In this document: positions 6,196 to 13,725 of the stretch, one piece after another
How positions within the stretch are numbered: the first letter of the stretch is position 1
Layout: each line of letters begins with the position of its first letter
Source: Verrucomicrobiota bacterium
GTDB lineage: Bacteria; Verrucomicrobiota; Verrucomicrobiia; Limisphaerales; UBA9464
Assembly (NCBI GenBank): GCA_947454705.1
Contig: CANGKZ010000050.1
Span: 1 to 34,979 of the forward strand
Direction of reading: 5' to 3'
Length of the DNA: 34,979 nt
The notes under the pieces: generated by a model
Seen by the model: only the letters and a program-made list of their open reading frames with translations
Databases searched by the model: none
What the model was told of the DNA's origin: nothing
Made by a program: the position numbers and the translations under genes

Positions 6196-9045
6196 TCAGA
6201 ACTTCTTGCTCAGCTCGAAGTAGTAGTAGCGGCCCAGCGCGCTGTGCAGGCGGTAGCTGTAGGCGACGTTGGCAAAGTTGGGGCTGAGGTCGAGGGGAGG
6301 GTTGGCGTCCATCACGTTGTTGATGCCGGCGGTGACCTTCACATCCCACGGCAGCTTGTAGGAGGCCTGCACGTCGAAGGTGAGGAAGCTCGCCACGGTG
6401 GCGGGGTCGCCGGTGGCGGGGTTGAAGTAGCCGACACTGCCGATGTAGTTCGCGAAGGCGCTGGCCTGAAGTTTGCGGAATTCCCAGGTCAGGCTGGAGG
6501 TGGCACGCCAGCGGGGGAGTCCGTCGCCGTCGCCGTACGATTCCCGTCCGGCGAGCCGGTTGTAGGTGCCCGATGCCGGATCCAGGACGCGGTAGCTCAA
6601 CAGGTAGGAGGCCGTGGTATCAAAGGTCCAGGTGCCGGCGTTCGCCGTGGGAAGGCCGTAGGTGAGGCGGGCGTCGAGGTAGTCGGCAACGGTGGCACCG
6701 ATGTTGGAGTAGTTGTCGCTGAGGGCTTGCAGGGGGCCCGCACGCAGGCCGGTCTTGGGATCGATCTGCGGGAGCGGCAGCGTCGGGTTTTCGCGGAGAA
6801 AGGTGGCATCGCCTTCATACGGACGCCGGGTGCTGTGGTCCGGTTGCTGGGCCAGGTATTCCGGGCCAAAGAAGTCGTAGGCCGATCCGATCTCGTTGTT
6901 CCGGCTGATTTGGAGCCAGTCCACGCTGGTCCGCAGTCCCTTCAACTCCGAGGGCGACCAGACCATTCCGGCGGTCCACTGGGTTGCCGATTCGGGCTTC
7001 AGGTTCGGGTTGCCGCCGCTCCTGAAATAGACGCTTTCAATCGTGCCTCGCAGCGGGTCGGTGAACCGTTCGGTGCCGGCCTCCAGCGGATGATTGAACA
7101 GCTGCTGGAGGGAGGCAGGGCGGAAGTTTTCGGAATAGGACGCACGCAGCATCACCTCTTCGTTCACCGGCCTCCATTCGATGCCGAGGGTCGGCACGGC
7201 GGAGATGCCAGCGTCGCTGTAGTGTTCCACGCGACCGGCGGCCGTGAGTGTGACGCGGTGAAACGGGATCACATTCCAGTCCTTGCCGGTGATGGGAATG
7301 CGGGTCTCGACGTAGCTGCTCGCGACGTCGCGGGATCCCAGGTCGTGCACGAGGTTCACCCCGGGGAGGCCTTTGCCGATGAGGGTGGTGTCCGGATCGT
7401 CGGAGTACCGTTCCGTCCGGTATTCCAAGCCGGCCGCGTAGGCCACGTCGCCGCCGGGGATTTGAAACAGGTTGCCGTTGGCTCGGGCGTCCCAGGAGAG
7501 GAGGTCGGTGATCGAGACACGCTGCGGGTCGATCACGAGTTTGCGGGCGGTGGCGGGATTGTTGGGAGAGTTCGGGCCGTTGAACAGATTCAGTGCGGTG
7601 GCGGGATTGGGGTCGTTCAACGCGGCCTGAATCTCGTTGAGATTGAATTGCAGCGAACCGGAGCTGTCGGTTTCCGCACGGTTGTAGAGCACGGCGGTTT
7701 CGTAGTTAAAGTGCTCGTTGATCTCTCCGCGAAGTCCGCCGACGAAGCGAATCGTGTCGGTTTTCGCCAGGGTGCCGGAGGCGCCGCTGTCGAAAAGTCG
7801 GATGCGGCCATCGGTGATGTCCACGCCGAAGGGATTGTAGGGATTCTTGGCGGGAATGGTGAGCTGCTCGCCGAGGATGGTGACGCCCTTGTCCACCACG
7901 GTGGTTCCGATCGGAATGCCCGCGCCGTTGCCGCCGCCGAAGAGGTCGAGGCCGAAGGGATTGGTGACCACGTGTTCTTCGAGGTGCCGGTAGGAGAACT
8001 CGGCGAAGGCCTGCAGCTGGTCTTCAAACAGGCGGTGATTCAGCGTGGCGTAGATTCCCTCGCGTTCGGACTTGGGAAGCGCCTGGACGTACTTGGTGCG
8101 GTCGTAACGGTCCGCGTCGGTGAAGTAGTGGTAGTCGCCCGGCTTCGCCTTGCCGTCGGTATTGCGGGGCGGAACGAAATTGGCGAAATCGGTCGAGGTG
8201 GCATCGTAGAACGGGGTTCCGATGAGTCCCGGTGCATTCAACGGAACCGAGAACCGGCCCGGGAATGCGTAGCTGCTCCCGTTGTTGATGCCGCCCAGCG
8301 GGGTGTGGTCCGAGAACGAGGAATAGGTGCGGTCGCGATTGTAGAGGTCGTTCTGATGATAGTAATCGGCCACGACCATGAAGTCGGTCCGGTCGTTGCC
8401 GCCGCCGTAGGTGATCGATCCCTTGGTGGTGCCGTAGTCCTGGTGGACGGTGTTACCGTAGAAGACCCGGAGTTCGCCGCCGCGATAGGAGCGCTTGGTC
8501 TTGATGTTGATCACGCCGGCGATGGCATCGGCGCCATACACGGCGGAGTTGCCTGCGGTGAGAACCTCGACCGAGTCGATGGCTTCGAGCGGCAGGGCGT
8601 TGAGATCGACAAAGGAGATGGTGCCGTCATTGGCCATGCCGTAGGGCGCCACGCGGCGTCCGTTCAAGAGCACCAGGGTGGCGTTGAGTCCCAGTCCGCG
8701 AAGGGAGACGGCGGTCGCGCCCGGAGCGAATCCGAATCCGTTGTTGGACCCGTTGATGCCGGCAGATCCGATCTGCGGAAGACGTTGGAGCAGGTCGTTC
8801 ACCGTGGTGACCCCCATCTGGTCGATCTTGGTCCGGGAATAGATTTCCCCGGGCTGCGCGGTTTCGACTTCCGCGGTGGGGATGTTGGAGCCGATCACCA
8901 CCTGCTTCTTCATTTCGGTTGGTGCCGTGGAGTCGGAAGACTGCGCGAGGAGCAACGGAACCGTAATCAGTTGGACACCCAAACCGACCAGCAGGGAGCG
9001 CCTCGCGGTTTCAATTTGTCGCCGGGTGTGGATCTGGATGGGCAT
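6196..9045 (-). CDS. TonB-dependent outer-membrane receptor
   Basis: This 949-residue outer-membrane transporter has an N-terminal signal segment (about 1-35: a charged start, then a hydrophobic stretch ending LLLAQ). A short TonB-box-like stretch (QVVIGSNIP) precedes the plug domain (about 60-185), which carries VNDLLQRLPQ, SLRGLGLNATLVLLNGRR, IDSVEVLTAGNSAVYGADAI and AGVINI. The remaining 760 or so residues are the beta-barrel, with YRTERYSDD and SYSENFRPAS typical of the family. It ends in an aromatic Phe, the usual BAM signal. The length is normal for the family. It would import a substrate using proton-motive energy via TonB-ExbBD, which are not encoded here. The substrate cannot be told from sequence. 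It is transcribed alone, with a strong terminator behind it and a C-rich leader without a Shine-Dalgarno motif. Confidence 0.93.
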   Translation of the reverse strand: MPIQIHTRRQIETARRSLLVGLGVQLITVPLLLAQSSDSTAPTEMKKQVVIGSNIPTAEVETAQPGEIYSRTKIDQMGVTTVNDLLQRLPQIGSAGINGSNNGFGFAPGATAVSLRGLGLNATLVLLNGRRVAPYGMANDGTISFVDLNALPLEAIDSVEVLTAGNSAVYGADAIAGVINIKTKRSYRGGELRVFYGNTVHQDYGTTKGSITYGGGNDRTDFMVVADYYHQNDLYNRDRTYSSFSDHTPLGGINNGSSYAFPGRFSVPLNAPGLIGTPFYDATSTDFANFVPPRNTDGKAKPGDYHYFTDADRYDRTKYVQALPKSEREGIYATLNHRLFEDQLQAFAEFSYRHLEEHVVTNPFGLDLFGGGNGAGIPIGTTVVDKGVTILGEQLTIPAKNPYNPFGVDITDGRIRLFDSGASGTLAKTDTIRFVGGLRGEINEHFNYETAVLYNRAETDSSGSLQFNLNEIQAALNDPNPATALNLFNGPNSPNNPATARKLVIDPQRVSITDLLSWDARANGNLFQIPGGDVAYAAGLEYRTERYSDDPDTTLIGKGLPGVNLVHDLGSRDVASSYVETRIPITGKDWNVIPFHRVTLTAAGRVEHYSDAGISAVPTLGIEWRPVNEEVMLRASYSENFRPASLQQLFNHPLEAGTERFTDPLRGTIESVYFRSGGNPNLKPESATQWTAGMVWSPSELKGLRTSVDWLQISRNNEIGSAYDFFGPEYLAQQPDHSTRRPYEGDATFLRENPTLPLPQIDPKTGLRAGPLQALSDNYSNIGATVADYLDARLTYGLPTANAGTWTFDTTASYLLSYRVLDPASGTYNRLAGRESYGDGDGLPRWRATSSLTWEFRKLQASAFANYIGSVGYFNPATGDPATVASFLTFDVQASYKLPWDVKVTAGINNVMDANPPLDLSPNFANVAYSYRLHSALGRYYYFELSKKF

Positions 9046-9046
9046 A

Positions 9047-9069
9047 GGGTCGGGTAGGGTGGGGTGGGG
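9047..9069 (+). promoter_or_regulatory. G-quadruplex motif abutting the TonB receptor start codon
   Basis: Five G-runs (GGG, GGG, GGG, GGGG, GGGG) separated by 1-2 bases lie on the plus strand, ending one base from the receptor's ATG. This fits the standard G3+N1-7 quadruplex pattern on the template strand. The mRNA leader is correspondingly C-rich and has no purine-rich ribosome-binding site. A regulatory role is inferred only. Confidence 0.4.
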
Positions 9070-9089
9070 TTGGAACGCCTAGTTTGGAC

Positions 9090-9113
9090 GGATGATTTTT
9101 TTGGGAATCATCC
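9090..9113. promoter_or_regulatory. Perfect inverted repeat upstream of the TonB receptor
   Basis: GGATGATT (9090-9097) and AATCATCC (9106-9113) form a perfect 8-bp dyad with an 8-base spacer. It lies about 45 bases before the receptor start and 118 bases after the phosphatase stop. It may be an operator for a dimeric regulator or a hairpin in the leader. No proper T-tract follows on the minus strand, so termination of the phosphatase transcript is less likely. Confidence 0.4.
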
Positions 9114-9231
9114 ATCCATGCGCAGAGACCCGCCGAAAGGGATCATGCAAACGTATCTTTTTTGAGTCCCGGCACGGCGTGCGGGAGATCGCCCCATTTT
9201 TGGGCAGCGGCGCCGACGGCAGCGGCAGCGG

Positions 9232-10851
9232 CTAGGAGCGACGGATCGCGAGGAGCGTGATGTCGTCGGCCAGCGGGCCGTTGCCGGAGAAGGCGGCGAC
9301 GGAGCGTCGGAGTCCGGCCACCCAGTCGGTCAGCGGGGCATCGGTCGGAAGATCGCGGACGGCTTCGGCGAGGCGCTTCGGACCATAGAGTTCGTTGGGA
9401 TCCGAAAGACCGGGACTTTCTGTGACGCCATCGGTGTAGAGCAGAACGGCATCGCCGGCTTCGAGTTGAAGCACGGCTTCCTCGGAGCGACGGATTCCCG
9501 ATTGCATGCCCAGCAAGGGGGCGCCGCGAAGGGCGATTTCCTCCACGGTGCCGTCGCGCCGGCGTACCAAAACCGGGGGATGTCCCCCGTGCGCAACGGT
9601 CACCCGGCCGAGCGTGTGGTCGTAGATCCCGAAGCAAAGCGTCACGAACATGAAGTTCGGATTGTCGAGGGCCACAGCCTCGTTGAGACCGGCGATCAGG
9701 TCGGCCGGGCTGGTCACTCCCTGGGCGATATGCCGCTCGAGCGCGTGAACGAGGGTCATGAAGAGCGCGGCCGCCATGCCCTTGCCGGAGACATCCGCCA
9801 CGGCGAAGGCGAGCCGGTGATCATCCAGAGGGAAATAATCGTAGAAGTCCCCCGACACCTCCAGCGCGGGATGAAGCGCCGCGGCGAGATCCACCGGACC
9901 GGCGGCGAGCTGGACGGCCTGCGTGGGCAGGTAGCCGAGCTGGATCTCCCGGGCCATGGCGAGGTCCCGTTGCATGCGCTCCGCGCTGAGCAATTCCTGA
10001 TACATCTGCGCATTGTCCAACACGGTGGACACCATCAGGGCGACGGCGGTGAGCAGATATAAATCATCCTGGGTAAACGGCCTTCCCGCCTGAAATCGAT
10101 CGAGCTGCAGTGCGCCGAAAACCTTTCCGGAATGGGTCTGCAGCGGAACGCAGACCAGGGATTGGATGCCCAGCGCATTGAGCGTCATGTTGGCCATGTA
10201 GCTCTGCTCCAGCCGGGTGTCGCTTGCCAGCACGCCCACGCCCTGGTTGAAGACCTTTCGCAGCACGGACCGGCTGAACAGAGGGCCGGAGGGCTGGGCT
10301 TCGCCCCGGTTTTTCAGGGCCCGGACGGTGGGTTCATCCCCATCGCGCAGGAGCACCAGCGCGCGTTCCGCCTCCGGGGACAGGATCAACAACTGCTCCA
10401 GCAGGCGTTGCAGCAGAGTGTCGGTGTCCACCGATCGCCCCAGGTGATGGGCCAGCTGCAGCACTGCCTGGAGCTTCTGTCCGGAATGATCGCGAAACAG
10501 CTCGGCATTGGAGGTCGCGGCCACGGTTTGACGATGGATCGTCATGTCGTGGTCCGGCTTCGCCTCCGCTTCGAGGCGGAAAATGCTGGTGCCGATCCGG
10601 AGCGTGTCACCGGGGCGAAGCTGGCTCCGGGCGGAGATGCGGATGTCGTTGATGAAGGTTCCGTTGCTGCTTCCCAAGTCCTCCACAAACACCGACTCGC
10701 CCTGCCAGGTAATCCGGGCGTGACGCCGGCTCACCGCGGCGGTGTCGAGGGCGACCGTGACATCCCTCTGTCTCCCGACGATGGCGCCTTCCTCGGTCGG
10801 CGTGAGGGTCCGGCCTGCACCAGGGCCGTGGGCGATGTAGAGGCGCGACAT
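9232..10851 (-). CDS. FHA-GAF-SpoIIE (PP2C-type) serine/threonine phosphatase
   Basis: This 539-residue cytoplasmic protein starts with an FHA domain (about 5-95) holding the phospho-threonine pocket signature: GR near 26-27, SRRH 41-44, SSNGT 61-65 and N68. A GAF domain follows (about 140-285; VCVPLQTHSGKVFGALQLDR), then a coiled linker (about 285-305; ERMQRDLAMAREIQLGYLP), which is standard before RsbU-type phosphatases. The PP2C/SpoIIE domain (about 310-539) has metal-binding Asp335 in GDFYDYF, Asp353 in VADVSGKG, Asp474 in YTDG and Asp529/530 in ADD. The frame is open upstream, but the ATG at 10851 begins exactly at the FHA fold. It is divergent from the kinase operon across 168 bases, so it may reverse or read phosphorylation by those kinases. 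An alternative is an RsbU-like anti-anti-sigma phosphatase; no STAS gene is nearby. Confidence 0.92.
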   Translation of the reverse strand: MSRLYIAHGPGAGRTLTPTEEGAIVGRQRDVTVALDTAAVSRRHARITWQGESVFVEDLGSSNGTFINDIRISARSQLRPGDTLRIGTSIFRLEAEAKPDHDMTIHRQTVAATSNAELFRDHSGQKLQAVLQLAHHLGRSVDTDTLLQRLLEQLLILSPEAERALVLLRDGDEPTVRALKNRGEAQPSGPLFSRSVLRKVFNQGVGVLASDTRLEQSYMANMTLNALGIQSLVCVPLQTHSGKVFGALQLDRFQAGRPFTQDDLYLLTAVALMVSTVLDNAQMYQELLSAERMQRDLAMAREIQLGYLPTQAVQLAAGPVDLAAALHPALEVSGDFYDYFPLDDHRLAFAVADVSGKGMAAALFMTLVHALERHIAQGVTSPADLIAGLNEAVALDNPNFMFVTLCFGIYDHTLGRVTVAHGGHPPVLVRRRDGTVEEIALRGAPLLGMQSGIRRSEEAVLQLEAGDAVLLYTDGVTESPGLSDPNELYGPKRLAEAVRDLPTDAPLTDWVAGLRRSVAAFSGNGPLADDITLLAIRRS

Positions 10852-11019
10852 CCGGACCGGGAAGCTACGAAACACCGTCCGCCAATGCCAGTTCAAGGCG
10901 GGTGAAAGTGGACCAATTCTGATCCTCGACGTTGGAGCGCCTTTTTTTTGATACCTCCTGATCCTTTTTGAGGGCGTTTCACGCTTGTTACTTCGCAGCG
11001 CGGCCATCCGCGCCTCCCG
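10852..11019. promoter_or_regulatory. Divergent control region of phosphatase and kinase operon
   Basis: This 168-base gap lies between two outward-facing genes and must hold both promoters if they are not driven from elsewhere. Its centre (about 10940-10970) has two T-rich tracts, CTTTTTTTTGATAC and CCTTTTTGAGG, in otherwise GC-rich DNA. No convincing -35/-10 pair and no clear ribosome-binding site before either start could be identified by eye. Confidence 0.4.
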
Positions 11020-13725
11020 ATGCATTCCGAATCCAGCCCTGACGAGACGATTTTCGCCGCTGCCCTGCAGTGGGAGACGGCGGAGAGCCGTGCCGCGTAC
11101 CTGGACGAGGCGTGTGCCGGGGATCCGGACCTCCGCCGGCGCGTGGATCAACTTCTGAAGGCCGGGGAGGCGGCGCAGACGTTTCTGGAGAGCCCCGCCG
11201 CGCGTGCCCTGGACCCATTTCCGAAGGACAAGAAGGCAGCCCGGAATGAGCCTCCATCCGAGGCGCCGGGCACACGGATCGGCCGGTATAAGCTGCTTCA
11301 GCAAATTGGCGAGGGCGGGTGCGGGACCGTGTTCATGGCCGAGCAGGAGGTTCCGGTTCGGCGGCGGGTGGCGCTGAAGGTGATCAAGCTGGGCATGGAT
11401 ACGAAGTCAGTCGTCGCCCGCTTTGAGGCCGAGCGGCAGGCGCTGGCCCTGATGGATCATCCGAACATTGCCCGGGTGCTCGATGCCGGATCGACTGCGA
11501 CGGGGCGGCCCTACTTTGTGATGGAGTTGGTCCGCGGGATCCGGATCACGGATTACTGCGAACAGAGTCACCTGGGAACCCGGCAACGGCTCGACCTGTT
11601 CGTCCAGGTGTGCCAGGCGATTCAGCACGCGCATCAGAAGGGGATCATCCACCGGGACATCAAGCCTTCGAACATTCTGGTGACGCTCCACGATGGAGTG
11701 CCTGTACCGAAAGTGATCGATTTCGGAATCGCGAAGGCCACCGAGGGACGGCTCACCGATGCCACGCTTTTCACCGCGTTTGAGCAGTTTATTGGAACCC
11801 CCGCCTACATGAGTCCGGAGCAGGCGGAGATGAGTGGGCTGGATGTGGACACCCGCTCCGACATCTACAGCCTGGGGGTTCTGTTGTATGAGCTGTTGGC
11901 GGGAAAAACGCCGTTTGATGCGAAGCAGTTGATGTCCTCCGGACTCGACGCCATGCGGAAGACCATCCGGGAACAGGAGCCCGCTAAGCCCAGCACGAAG
12001 CTGAGCGAGACCCTGATGGCCTCGGAGCTGGCGCATCGAAGCGCGGGTGGCGGGAAGGGTTTGGGTTTGGGGCGGATCGACGATTCGCGTCAGCGGCTTC
12101 GGGAGCTTCGCGGGGATTTGGATTGGATTGTGATGCGGTGCCTGGAGAAGGACCGGACGCGGAGATATGAAACGGCCAATGGGCTTGCGTCGGACCTTCA
12201 GCGTCACCTGGCCAACGAGCCCGTTCTGGCGCGTCCCCCGAGTGCGGCCTACAAATTACAAAAGGCATTCCGGCGCAATCGGCTCGTTTTCACTGCAGGC
12301 GGGATTGTCTTTGTGGCCCTGTCGATCGGCATTGCCTGCAGTTTGTGGCAGGCCGTTCGCGCCCATCGTTCGGCCCAACGAGCGCGTCAGGCGGAGTTTC
12401 TGGCCCGCCAACGGCTGGACGAATCCGAAGCGATCTCGAAGTTCATGACCGAGGTCTTTCAGAGCCCGGATCCCGCGAAGGACGGACGTACCATCACGGT
12501 GGTTGAAACCCTGGGTGCGGCGGCGAAGCGGTTGGAAGCCGAGCTGAAGGCTCAACCGTTTCGCAGAGTTCAGCTGCAGGCGACGCTGGGCAAAACCTTC
12601 TTCGGGCTCGGCCTTTTTCCAGAAGCGATCGCTTTGCAGGAAAAGGTTCACGATTGGTACGTGCAAAATCGTGGCCCGAAGGCTGAAGCGACATTGCTTG
12701 CCCTGATGGCTCTTGCGCGGTCCTCCATTTACTCGGATCGCAGCCGGCAGGTTCAGACGCCAGGGCTTTGGAGGACGGTGTATGATGGCCTTGCAGCGCT
12801 GAAAGGACCGGATGATCCCGCAACCCTGGAGGCGGAGGCCGGGCTGATTGATGCATTCGAACTGAATCAGGGACCGCCGGATTTGCTGGAGCGGTCTCAG
12901 AACCTGCTGGAACGAAGGCGGCGCATTCTCGGGGAACGACACGAAGCCACGATCTTTTCGATGGGGCAGGTGGCGCGGATGCTTTCACACCGGGGGCGTT
13001 CCAAGCAGTCCGTCGAGATGAGCCGGGAGATGCTCCGTCTCCAACATGGCCCCGGGGGAGCGGCAACCCCCGACGCAATCTCCACTGCGTTGAATCTGAG
13101 CGCGTTTCTAAGCGAAATCGGGAGCACCGATGAGGCCGGACGATTGATCGAGGAATATCTTCCCAAGTCCCGTGAGATCCTTGGGCCGGATCATGTGCTT
13201 TCCATTGCATTCGAGGGAAACCTCGCTGCGAACTATCTGGAGCGCGGTCGCGATGCAGAAGCCTATGAAATGATCCGGAAGAGCTACGAACGTGAAGAGC
13301 GAATCCGGGGAGCCGAATCCCCGGTTGCGTTGACGCTGCAGATGCTTTTGGCGACGGCGAGTGCACGACTCGGTCATGAGGACGAAGCGCTCCGGTTGGG
13401 GGGGGCAGTCGTCTCGACGCGTCGACGAGTGGATGGCCCCGGGTCGGGGCGAACGCTGGAAATGATGACGGAGTTTGCGGAGGTTAATCTGACCCTCGGT
13501 CGGGTTGCCGCTGCGATTGCCTTGGCTGAAGAGGCGCTCTCGCTCGAGCGTTCCCGGCAGGATTTGATGGAGACTCTGGTTCAGAAGACCATGAATGTGT
13601 TGAACAAATGCTACGAGCGGGCGAACCGAATCTCCGATGCGGATGCCATCCGTAAGGAGCTTGAGCAGCTTACCTCCAAAATCTCGAAATCGACGCGTGC
13701 CGATAGAGAGGCGCCCACTCCATGA
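11020..13725 (+). CDS. Transmembrane Ser/Thr protein kinase with TPR tail (paralog 1)
   Basis: This 901-residue protein is a Hanks-type kinase followed by a sensor tail. A short N-terminal module (DETIFAAALQ, then RRRVDQLLKAGE) is shared with the next two genes. The kinase domain (about 86-400) has the glycine loop IGEGGCGTVF, Lys120 in VALK, HRDIKPSN (His211, Asp213, Asn218), DFG 234-236 and GTPAYMSPEQ. A membrane helix spans about 421-442. After it comes a conserved segment (SEAISKFMTEVFQSPDPAK) and then TPR-like helices to the end, with repeated PNxA/LGxxxEA patterns. The kinase should be cytosolic and the TPR part periplasmic. It is the most divergent of the three paralogs and has a Gly-rich insert near 340-352. 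Its stop codon overlaps the next start by ATGA. Confidence 0.93.
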   Translation: MHSESSPDETIFAAALQWETAESRAAYLDEACAGDPDLRRRVDQLLKAGEAAQTFLESPAARALDPFPKDKKAARNEPPSEAPGTRIGRYKLLQQIGEGGCGTVFMAEQEVPVRRRVALKVIKLGMDTKSVVARFEAERQALALMDHPNIARVLDAGSTATGRPYFVMELVRGIRITDYCEQSHLGTRQRLDLFVQVCQAIQHAHQKGIIHRDIKPSNILVTLHDGVPVPKVIDFGIAKATEGRLTDATLFTAFEQFIGTPAYMSPEQAEMSGLDVDTRSDIYSLGVLLYELLAGKTPFDAKQLMSSGLDAMRKTIREQEPAKPSTKLSETLMASELAHRSAGGGKGLGLGRIDDSRQRLRELRGDLDWIVMRCLEKDRTRRYETANGLASDLQRHLANEPVLARPPSAAYKLQKAFRRNRLVFTAGGIVFVALSIGIACSLWQAVRAHRSAQRARQAEFLARQRLDESEAISKFMTEVFQSPDPAKDGRTITVVETLGAAAKRLEAELKAQPFRRVQLQATLGKTFFGLGLFPEAIALQEKVHDWYVQNRGPKAEATLLALMALARSSIYSDRSRQVQTPGLWRTVYDGLAALKGPDDPATLEAEAGLIDAFELNQGPPDLLERSQNLLERRRRILGERHEATIFSMGQVARMLSHRGRSKQSVEMSREMLRLQHGPGGAATPDAISTALNLSAFLSEIGSTDEAGRLIEEYLPKSREILGPDHVLSIAFEGNLAANYLERGRDAEAYEMIRKSYEREERIRGAESPVALTLQMLLATASARLGHEDEALRLGGAVVSTRRRVDGPGSGRTLEMMTEFAEVNLTLGRVAAAIALAEEALSLERSRQDLMETLVQKTMNVLNKCYERANRISDADAIRKELEQLTSKISKSTRADREAPTP

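Noticed and set aside
6244-9057. A 937-codon open frame on the plus strand opposite the TonB receptor
   Set aside because: It is a shadow of the receptor gene in GC-rich DNA. Its translation is a Val/Gly/Glu-rich string with no known domain, while the minus strand gives a complete receptor.
10852-11304. Extended N-terminus of the FHA-phosphatase reaching into the kinase gene
   Set aside because: It overlaps the start of a clear divergent kinase gene and has no domain content. The FHA fold begins at the ATG at 10851.
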